Below are positions 1 through 4,855 of a stretch of DNA of 7,742 bases, piece by piece. The notes beneath the pieces are model-generated. The model did no database searches, had not been told where the DNA came from, and saw nothing but the letters and a program-made list of their open reading frames with translations. The position numbers were made by a program, and so were the translations under genes. The DNA comes from Promethearchaeota archaeon. GTDB lineage: Archaea; Asgardarchaeota; Lokiarchaeia; Sigynarchaeales; MK-D1. The stretch is taken from the NCBI GenBank assembly GCA_016839865.1, contig JAEOTN010000409.1:1-7742 (forward strand), in the 5' to 3' direction. How positions within the stretch are numbered: position 1 is the stretch's first letter; each line of letters begins with the position of its first letter.

Positions 1-797
1 ATGGTTATAGTGCTAAAATCGAATCTCTTAGGTTTTTTTTTATCCACATTGGTGGAAGAGACTGGCATTTTAGTAGATTCAAACAACTCAGGACTAAGTA
101 AATAAGCGATTGCAACGGGATCATGAGGGTGAAATCCTTTATTAGAACCTTTAGAAGCCATTTCATTAAGTTTCAACCACGATTTCATATCCTTTATCAT
201 AAAATCCGCACGTGGAGTATTTTTTTTCTTCAATGTTTTTTGGTGTTCTCGGGTGAACTTTTGGGCTGTCGTAGTTTCGTACCCACATATGGTGGTCGAG
301 ATGGGTAAATTTAAAACAAAATCAGTTGCTGCTGGGTCATTAGCGAAATTGAATTCCCATTTATCAAGGCATCCTCCCATTATCACTAATTTTTCTACCC
401 ACTTATTTTGAAGTATTTCAGGATACTGATGAAGCAATAAAGCGATGTTTGTTAGTGGTCCTATTGACACTAAGGTGATAGGAGCGTTATTTTCTAAGAT
501 CTCCCTGAGTCGAGTAATTCCAGGTAGTTTAGTCTTCTCTCTCCAGTCCTTGTAACTTGAAGCACCTTCTACATATTCAGGAAGTTTTTCTTTTTCAGGA
601 AACATGCTCAATAGTTTTGGAACATTTTTTGACACATTTTTCAACTTACTATTCCCATACACGCCAGATATTGCAATAACTTCCAATTCTGGGGAATTCA
701 GAGCCATAATGACTGCTAATCCATCATCTACATCCTTTGTTAGCTCTCCTATTGCAAGGTCGGTATCAATTATAATTTTTGTGTGATTCTTTGACAT
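1..797 (-). CDS. Nucleoside hydrolase (IUNH family), C-terminus cut by the window edge
   Basis: Reading from the ATG at 797 towards position 1 gives 265 codons without a stop, so the gene continues past the left edge. The family hydrolyses the N-glycosidic bond of ribonucleosides to free base and ribose in the cytoplasm (nucleoside salvage). Visible motifs: the N-terminal metal/ribose-binding Asp cluster, D11-T-D13 followed by D22-V-D24-D25-G; a mid-protein S-I-G-P-L-T-N-I-A-L-L segment; M-G-G, then F-N-F-A-N-D-P-A-A, the usual N-x(4)-D-P-x-A substrate and metal signature; and a C-terminal H225-D226-P227 triad, the family's HDP motif. The Asp cluster is split by about eight extra residues compared with the common DxDxGxDD form, a variant I recall from some family members. 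Typical length is 310-330 residues, so about 50-60 are missing. Base specificity cannot be told. The start has no Shine-Dalgarno sequence; a TATA-like box lies about 30-40 bp upstream. Confidence 0.93.
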   Translation of the reverse strand, partial: MSKNHTKIIIDTDLAIGELTKDVDDGLAVIMALNSPELEVIAISGVYGNSKLKNVSKNVPKLLSMFPEKEKLPEYVEGASSYKDWREKTKLPGITRLREILENNAPITLVSIGPLTNIALLLHQYPEILQNKWVEKLVIMGGCLDKWEFNFANDPAATDFVLNLPISTTICGYETTTAQKFTREHQKTLKKKNTPRADFMIKDMKSWLKLNEMASKGSNKGFHPHDPVAIAYLLSPELFESTKMPVSSTNVDKKKPKRFDFSTIT

Positions 798-898
798 TTT
801 TCGTATAGAATTAAATTTCGTGGGTAAGTATAAAAAAGTCAATTTTTAAAAACTGTAAGTATGTTGACAAAAGTCTTAATAATAAAAAAGTCATACTT
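798..898. promoter_or_regulatory. Divergent promoter spacer with nested short repeats
   Basis: This 101-bp spacer separates the starts of the nucleoside hydrolase (leftward) and the DJ-1-like gene (rightward). A 12-bp direct repeat, ATAAAAAAGTCA, occurs at 830-841 and 882-893. GTAAGTAT occurs at 824-831 and 855-862, and its inverted core ATACTTA at 893-899 runs into the ATG at 899. On the minus strand the T-rich TTTTTTATACTTA around 826-837 is a plausible TATA box for the hydrolase. On the plus strand TTTTTAAAAAC (843-853) or CTTAATAATAAAA (874-887) could serve the DJ-1 gene; the latter would give a leaderless or nearly leaderless message. Neither start has a clear ribosome binding site. Operator function of the repeats is inferred. 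Confidence 0.5.
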
Positions 899-2008
899 AT
901 GGTTATGGAAAAGTTTCATCGACTATCCATGATTATTTTAGCTTTATTTGTATCAATATCACTAATTTACATCCCATTTTCGGGATCACAAGAAAGTACC
1001 ACCGATCTTCCTTCTCAATTAGAAGATATTAATGTACTTGCCTTAGTAGGCTCAAATGTAGGCGATAATTTCCTGGATGTCAGGGATACACTTGAAAGTT
1101 GGAATTGCACAGTAACCACAATAGGACGATCATCCCCTATTTTCACACATGGTGGTACCTCCGTCAATGTAGATTTAAGTGTTAATGACTTTAACGTAGC
1201 TGAAGAAATATCGAATTATGATTTCTTATTTGTGCCTAGCGGTGCTTGGTGGGCTGGGGTAATTATTGACACTACTCTTACAGAATTTATTCATGATGTT
1301 TATGAACAGGATATATTAGTAGGTTCTATGTGCGTGGGATGTGGAATTCTCGGTGCAGCGGATATTGTAGGAGGGAAAAAACTCTTATGCCATCCGAATA
1401 GTGCACCTCGAATCGTTGAAAAAGGCGGGACGTATGTTTCGACGGATGTAACGGGTATATTTATCATCTCAGATGAACAAATAATCACTGGAGCGACTGG
1501 ATCAGGTGTAAATGGGCATGAAAACGCGCCATATCAAGAATTTTCTCAGACTTTAATTAAAGAAATACTTGGATTATCATATCTAAAGAACTATACAATT
1601 GAAAAAGTAGATAATGTAGAAGGTAGTACTCATAAAATTACAGTCAATACTCAAACATTGTATGAATTGGACCATCTGCTAACAGGAAATGAGCGAAATA
1701 TCACCAATGTAGATGTTGTCTTTCACCCAAAAAATGATCGATATGACGAAATAACAGTCGAATTGGATGAAATCGCAGAGAATTCCTTTGAAGGGTATGT
1801 AACTGAAGAAGTTGATGGTAGATACACCGTAAAAATAGAAATTCAAAATGATGTTGACGAAGTTGAGATTGCTACCATTGACTATTCAATGTGGGTAAAC
1901 ACCATTCCAGGATATTCCGTTGGTATAATGATTATCACAGGAGTAGGAATAGTTGGGTTAATTATTGCGTTAACAATGAGAAAGTTCAGGAAAAGTAGTG
2001 TTAAATAA
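899..2008 (+). CDS. Surface-anchored DJ-1/PfpI-like domain protein with C-terminal sorting-type tail
   Basis: The 369-residue product starts with a hydrophobic export segment (about residues 9-28). Residues 43-226 read as a DJ-1/PfpI (class I glutamine amidotransferase-like) domain: a first strand I-N-V-L-A-L-V-G, the strand/turn Y-D-F-L-F-V-P-S-G (107-115), the nucleophile-elbow-like G-S-M-C145-V-G-C148-G-I-L-G-A-A, G-G-K-K-L (158-162), and a late I-I-T-G-A-T-G strand (195-201). C145 aligns with the reactive Cys of the family, but the following His is Val, and the position expected for the conserved acidic residue appears to be N57. Peptidase, glyoxalase or chaperone activity is therefore uncertain. 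Residues 230-335 are beta-rich, like an Ig-type stalk. The end has I336-P-G-Y-S340, a hydrophobic helix (about 341-360) and a basic tail R-K-F-R-K, suggesting anchoring outside the membrane. ATG 905 (Met3) is an alternative start. No operon partner is visible. Confidence 0.85.
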   Translation: MVMEKFHRLSMIILALFVSISLIYIPFSGSQESTTDLPSQLEDINVLALVGSNVGDNFLDVRDTLESWNCTVTTIGRSSPIFTHGGTSVNVDLSVNDFNVAEEISNYDFLFVPSGAWWAGVIIDTTLTEFIHDVYEQDILVGSMCVGCGILGAADIVGGKKLLCHPNSAPRIVEKGGTYVSTDVTGIFIISDEQIITGATGSGVNGHENAPYQEFSQTLIKEILGLSYLKNYTIEKVDNVEGSTHKITVNTQTLYELDHLLTGNERNITNVDVVFHPKNDRYDEITVELDEIAENSFEGYVTEEVDGRYTVKIEIQNDVDEVEIATIDYSMWVNTIPGYSVGIMIITGVGIVGLIIALTMRKFRKSSVK

Positions 2009-2033
2009 AAATTGAATTGGGGTTTGTGTAGTT

Positions 2034-2294
2034 TTATCTCAACATAAAGCTATTTGGATTAGATTGATAATCACGAATAGGTTTACCGTTGATCTTGATA
2101 AATGATTTTCTTCGCATTTTTCTATCTCCTAATTTATTTTTCATAGGTTCTCGTGGACCTAAACTATATTCTTCAATTTTTTCTTCTATTTCTTGTTTTG
2201 GTGATTCTTCTTTAATTTCAAACTCAATCTCAATGTCAATGAACCCCAATTCCGAGTTGAGCAGTTTGGCGTATTCTAAATTTTGTTTTGACAT
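2034..2294 (-). CDS. Small charged orphan protein, 86 residues
   Basis: I do not recognise this protein. Residues 14-42 are strongly acidic and alternate in a strand-like way (F-I-D-I-E-I-E-F-E-I), whereas residues 47-70 are basic (K-N-K-L-G-D-R-K-M-R-R-K-S-F). The C-terminus is polar. No Cys, membrane helix or signal peptide is present, so it is probably cytoplasmic. Support for a real gene comes from an AGGTG ribosome binding site (complement of 2303-2307) eight bases before the ATG, and a TTTTAAAAAA box (complement of 2333-2342) placed to give an 18-base leader. An opposite-strand frame (2089-2340) is Ser/Phe-rich, as expected for a shadow of a Lys/Glu-rich gene. Its stop lies 25 bp from the convergent DJ-1-like gene, and it diverges from the winged-helix regulator across the ACGT-rich spacer, so it may be a target of that regulator (inference). 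Confidence 0.6.
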   Translation of the reverse strand: MSKQNLEYAKLLNSELGFIDIEIEFEIKEESPKQEIEEKIEEYSLGPREPMKNKLGDRKMRRKSFIKINGKPIRDYQSNPNSFMLR

Positions 2295-2299
2295 GATTT

Positions 2300-2345
2300 T
2301 TTCACCTAATTTTTTTGAAACATTTTTGGATTTTTTTTAAAACTA
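2300..2345 (-). promoter_or_regulatory. Proximal promoter and ribosome binding site of the small orphan gene
   Basis: Read on the minus strand, TTTTAAAAAA (complement of 2333-2342) is TATA-like and lies about 44 bp upstream of the ATG at 2294. Initiation about 25 bp downstream would leave an 18-base leader that includes AGGTG (complement of 2303-2307). The match is to general archaeal promoter spacing; no B-recognition element is clear in this AT-rich stretch. Confidence 0.4.
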
Positions 2346-2367
2346 TTGCGGAGTTTTAGGATCCATA

Positions 2368-2438
2368 ACGTTTCAGTTATGATATATTATGGCACGTCAT
2401 ATATTTAAACGTTGCGATCACCATACAATTTGAAACGT
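2368..2438. promoter_or_regulatory. Dyad-symmetric array of four ACGT sites around a TATA-like core
   Basis: ACGT occurs at 2368, 2394, 2409 and 2435, spaced 26, 15 and 26 bp, so the four sites are mirror-symmetric about position 2403. The outer pair extends to a perfect 8-bp inverted repeat, ACGTTTCA (2368-2375) and TGAAACGT (2431-2438). The inner pair brackets the AT-only core ATATATTTAAA (2399-2409), which is TATA-like on both strands. The geometry suggests a dimeric or tetrameric DNA-binding protein covering a promoter. The winged-helix regulator encoded at 2670 is the obvious candidate ligand, but that is inferred from position only. Confidence 0.5.
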
Positions 2439-2563
2439 AATAAAATATAAGTTTGCAAAAAATATCTTAAAATTATTATTTCTGAGTGATTCCCACAGAC
2501 ATCCCACGTGAAATTTCCAGAATTGTAAAAATGTTCTCGGAAATATTCCCTATGAAAAAGAGG

Positions 2564-2601
2564 GTAAAACGTCTCCAATACTAAATCTTTTTAGACGTTA
2601 C
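2564..2601. promoter_or_regulatory. Inverted repeat operator candidate upstream of the winged-helix gene
   Basis: AACGTCT (2568-2574) and AGACGTT (2593-2599) are perfect 7-bp inverted arms; GTA and TAC extend the match outwards after a 2-base offset on the left. The two ACGT cores are 26 bp apart, the same spacing as the two pairs in the array at 2368-2438. The repeat ends about 20 bp upstream of the TATA-like box of the regulator gene, a location suited to autoregulation or activation. Confidence 0.5.
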
Positions 2602-2620
2602 ATTTTTAAGGACAGTTGAC

Positions 2621-2659
2621 TATTTAAAAGTATAATATAAAAAATGAAAAGCATAGAGG
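2621..2659 (+). promoter_or_regulatory. Core promoter and ribosome binding site of the winged-helix gene
   Basis: TATTTAAAAGTATAAT (2621-2636) is a good archaeal TATA-like box 35-49 bp before the ATG at 2670. Initiation around 2650 would give a leader of about 20 bases that includes AGAGG (2655-2659), a weak Shine-Dalgarno match ten bases before the start. Confidence 0.5.
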
Positions 2660-2669
2660 CATCGATATA

Positions 2670-3473
2670 ATGACTGAAGAGAAAACTAAGGAAATACAAA
2701 CTGAAATGGGTTCGGAAAGTAATGGCGAACAACTGGGGAGTTGGGGCAACCTTGTTACCAAAAGCCACGTCAGACTCAAAATCTGGCAAATTTTAAAATT
2801 ATTCGGTGAATTAAATGTCACTCAAATAAGCAACCTGCTTAAAGAATCTAAATCTACTGTTTCTCGTCATCTAAATGGTATGGAAGATGATATGTTAGTT
2901 GTATCTAGAGAAGATGAATCCTGTTGTGAAGGAAGAATAGCTCCTAAACTCTTTTCAATTAACCACGTCGACAAGAAAATGAAAGTTGGAATGGATCAAG
3001 TGACCGGTGTACCTAAAGATCCAGAGGAGCGTGTTGAGTTTATCAAATCAGAAATTCTTACTAATCGTTCCAGTATTGCTATGATGAACGGTATTATGAA
3101 ATTATTGTTACCTCTCTATGATGAAGTCGAGAACTTGCTGAAAGATGGAACCGAAGAAAGTAAAGATAAAGCGTTTAAGATCTTCGACAAGTACATGTGG
3201 GGTGATGACGGGGAAAACATTACCTGGTTCAAATTCAATTACTTAAATAAAGGGTACATGGATTTAGACGCCAAAATTCATAAGCTCGCATGGAAAGCTA
3301 TGAAAGATGATTATGATCCTATCGCTTTTGAGGAAGAACGTGTAAAACTCAAGACGGAATTAAAAGACGCTAAAACTGAACAGAAAGATCAGTCTATTCC
3401 AAAGAGATATGGTGTTTTTGGAATTACTATGCCTCTACGAAAAATCTTTAAACGGAACGCTAAAAAAAATTAG
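2670..3473 (+). CDS. Winged helix-turn-helix (ArsR-like) transcriptional regulator with long C-terminal domain
   Basis: The product has 267 residues. After a polar N-terminus, residues 31-98 form a winged helix: helix K-S-H-V-R-L-K-I-W-Q-I-L, then L-N-V-T-Q-I-S-N-L-L-K (48-58), a recognition helix S-K-S-T-V-S-R-H-L-N-G-M (60-71), and a wing ending K-L-F-S-I (93-97). The V-S-R-H-L pattern is typical of ArsR/MarR-like regulators that bind DNA as dimers. C85-C86 in the wing are the only cysteines, so redox or metal sensing is possible. Residues 118-216 are helical with no domain I can name (an effector or dimerisation region). Residues 217-240 are Glu/Lys-rich and coiled-coil-like, and the last 25 residues are strongly basic. 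At 267 residues it is far longer than a minimal ArsR protein (about 100). It diverges from the small orphan gene; ACGT inverted repeats upstream suggest autoregulation. A T-rich tract follows the stop. Confidence 0.85.
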   Translation: MTEEKTKEIQTEMGSESNGEQLGSWGNLVTKSHVRLKIWQILKLFGELNVTQISNLLKESKSTVSRHLNGMEDDMLVVSREDESCCEGRIAPKLFSINHVDKKMKVGMDQVTGVPKDPEERVEFIKSEILTNRSSIAMMNGIMKLLLPLYDEVENLLKDGTEESKDKAFKIFDKYMWGDDGENITWFKFNYLNKGYMDLDAKIHKLAWKAMKDDYDPIAFEEERVKLKTELKDAKTEQKDQSIPKRYGVFGITMPLRKIFKRNAKKN

Positions 3474-3545
3474 TGTAAGCTTTTCAAATTTTAGTTATTT
3501 CAAAATTCATTTTTATAATTTCTTTATTCTTTTTTCATTTCAAAT
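3474..3545 (+). terminator. T-rich terminator region after the winged-helix gene
   Basis: The stretch after the stop is pyrimidine-rich, with runs TTTTT at 3510-3514 and TTCTTTTTTCATTT at 3527-3540, and has no GC-rich hairpin. This matches the U-tract-dependent termination usual in archaea. TTTCAAA recurs at 3482, 3498 and 3538, which I take as low-complexity sequence. Confidence 0.5.
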
Positions 3546-3587
3546 TAGATTATTTTGCACCATTTAGTTGTAATATTTCCTTTTTCC

Positions 3588-3592
3588 GAGGT
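3588..3592 (+). promoter_or_regulatory. Ribosome binding site that decides a TTG start
   Basis: GAGGT lies five bases before TTG 3598, close to ideal Shine-Dalgarno spacing. The next in-frame ATG (3637, residue 14) lacks a comparable site, and an in-frame stop at 3571 excludes a longer reading frame. TTG is therefore the preferred start. Confidence 0.55.
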
Positions 3593-3597
3593 CAATT

Positions 3598-4077
3598 TTG
3601 ACTTCAACTAGGGTTGCTTGTCAAATTGAAGATGAAATGCATTATAAAGCTTCTAAAATTAATTATCGTTCAAAAGAATTTGATGAATATTCCCATACTG
3701 ACGAAAATCAATTAAAAATTCATCTTAATGAGGAATTTACGTATTCTTATCGTATGATTTCTCTTGTTAAAAACATATTTGGGAAACTAGTCCATTATTT
3801 CTGTGATTTTTATATCAACAAGTTACAAAGCCCCAAACTTAATACTGAAACTCTAAAAGATGAATTATATTTCGAAACTGCAGTCCCCTATATTGGTTTC
3901 ATTAACAAGGACGAATTTGTAATTTATAAAGAAAAATTCGGAAAATTTCAGAACGAAATCATAAAAGAACTCATGGCAAGGAGATACGAACTTGGAATCA
4001 TGGAAAATCCTGACATTGAATATCTAATCACCAATTTATTCATTCCAATTAAGAAAGTGCTGGACTATAAATCCTGA
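3598..4077 (+). CDS. Uncharacterised helical protein, 159 residues, TTG start
   Basis: I do not recognise this family. The protein has no signal peptide or clear transmembrane segment. Residues 1-45 are polar and possibly flexible. From about residue 48 the pattern is helical and amphipathic: S-Y-R-M-I-S-L-V-K-N-I-F-G-K-L-V-H-Y-F, then a Lys/Glu-rich segment, then Y-K-E-K-F-G-K-F-Q-N-E-I-I-K-E-L-M, ending in a hydrophobic/basic helix. The helical stretch loosely echoes the C-terminal domain of the upstream winged-helix protein (an Ile/Leu/Tyr helix, a gap, F-x-F or F-I-N, then a Tyr-Lys helix), so it may be an effector-like domain without a DNA-binding part; this is a guess. The 124-bp T-rich gap from the regulator argues against a tight operon. 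Its stop is 1 bp from the stop of the convergent B12-activation-like gene. TTG is preferred over ATG 3637 because of the GAGGT site at 3588-3592. Confidence 0.65.
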   Translation: MTSTRVACQIEDEMHYKASKINYRSKEFDEYSHTDENQLKIHLNEEFTYSYRMISLVKNIFGKLVHYFCDFYINKLQSPKLNTETLKDELYFETAVPYIGFINKDEFVIYKEKFGKFQNEIIKELMARRYELGIMENPDIEYLITNLFIPIKKVLDYKS

Positions 4078-4078
4078 A

Positions 4079-4780
4079 TTAGTTTTTCTTAGGAATGGGT
4101 AAATCATATTCTGCGAATTTTTCTGGCATAAATTTTGCTCTACGTCCAGGGCAGCGGTCTCTTTGGCATAATTGGCAATTTATAAACACTTTTTCTGAAT
4201 GGAATGCGATACCGGATATTGATTTTCGAGGATTCATAACCATACTGGGAGATAATTTCACTCCTAACCGTTCAGTTTCCTTTCCAAACAGAGCAAATAA
4301 TGGTGCTTGTTGATCAATTCCCCAATTATCCAAAGAGCCAGGAGTCATTGAGGAAGTATGGTTGATGGAATATTTTGATTTAATCTCCTCTTCCACATTC
4401 GTTACAGCGGTTGTTAAAGCGAAATCTCCTACCATCTCCAAGAAGAACTTTTTAGTCAAACTCGTTTGTTGACCAGCGAGATTTTCTAGTTCAGGACCAA
4501 TTGTAAAGATGAAAGGAAACACCCGTTCGCAAGATCCAAGATTTACCCGCAAAATTCGACTAGTGAATTTTTGATCATCAATCTGAATAGTATTATCATC
4601 AATTACAGTCACAGAAGCAGTTCCAAGTAAAGCGCGAGGATGGATGAGGTCTTGTGCTTGTTCCAAAGCCCATTGTAAGTCTTTAGATTTCTGTAATTTC
4701 TCTCGTAGCTTCATTCGACTCATAAGAACTTCTTTATTTAATTCTACTGAAATGTTCTCAAAAAAACTCAAATCATCCAT
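4079..4780 (-). CDS. Stand-alone vitamin B12-dependent methionine synthase activation-like domain protein
   Basis: The 233-residue protein resembles the AdoMet-binding reactivation domain of cobalamin-dependent methionine synthase (MetH), without the catalytic and cobalamin modules. Visible signatures: F-I-F-T-I-G-P-E-L-E (90-99); M-T-P-G-S-L-D-N-W-G-I-D-Q-Q (145-158), equivalent to the family's S-P-G-Y region contacting AdoMet/B12; P-S-M-V-M-N-P-R-K-S-I-S-G-I (178-191), the usual P-x-K-S-x-S-G segment; and a terminal C202-x2-C205-x4-C210 motif absent from the MetH domain but known in free-standing relatives. Such proteins are thought to support corrinoid-dependent methyl transfer in anaerobes, perhaps by reactivating a corrinoid protein; the partner is not in this window. 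The three Cys could bind metal or an iron-sulfur cluster (inference). No Shine-Dalgarno is seen; CTTAAAC (complement of about 4803-4809) sits about 26 bp upstream, fitting a leaderless message. It is cytoplasmic. Confidence 0.82.
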   Translation of the reverse strand: MDDLSFFENISVELNKEVLMSRMKLREKLQKSKDLQWALEQAQDLIHPRALLGTASVTVIDDNTIQIDDQKFTSRILRVNLGSCERVFPFIFTIGPELENLAGQQTSLTKKFFLEMVGDFALTTAVTNVEEEIKSKYSINHTSSMTPGSLDNWGIDQQAPLFALFGKETERLGVKLSPSMVMNPRKSISGIAFHSEKVFINCQLCQRDRCPGRRAKFMPEKFAEYDLPIPKKN

Positions 4781-4807
4781 AATGATATTGAAAAACTAGC
4801 GTGTTTA

Positions 4808-4850
4808 AGGTTTTAGCCGATAAAAAATAGAAAAAAGGAAAGAAAAAATC
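4808..4850 (-). terminator. Triple U-tract terminator after the C25 peptidase gene
   Basis: On the minus strand the peptidase stop is followed by three runs of six T (complements of A-runs at 4843-4848, 4831-4836 and 4822-4827). This is the expected archaeal intrinsic terminator and separates the peptidase from the next minus-strand gene. The runs recur about every 10 bp, so the segment may also be curved. Confidence 0.55.
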
Positions 4851-4855
4851 TCAAG

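Noticed and set aside
123..308. Plus-strand frame of 61 codons inside the nucleoside hydrolase
   Set aside because: It lies wholly antisense to a frame with clear family motifs (HDP, N-x4-D-P), so it is a shadow.
2089..2340. Plus-strand open frame of 83 codons opposite the small orphan gene
   Set aside because: Its Ser/Phe/Ile-rich composition is what an antisense shadow of a Lys/Glu-rich gene gives. It has no ribosome binding site as good as the AGGTG of the minus-strand frame.
2644..2670. Eight-codon upstream frame (ATG 2644) whose TAA overlaps the ATG of the winged-helix gene
   Set aside because: The overlap could couple translation, but the TATA-like box at 2621-2636 predicts initiation near 2650, after this ATG, and it has no ribosome binding site. 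Most likely chance.
3482..3544. TTTCAAA repeated three times downstream of the winged-helix gene
   Set aside because: Spacing is irregular (16 and 40 bp) in a highly T-rich stretch, so low complexity explains it.
4822..4848. Phased A-tracts as a DNA-bending regulatory element
   Set aside because: The three A-runs are better explained as the U-tract terminator of the C25 peptidase gene on the other strand.
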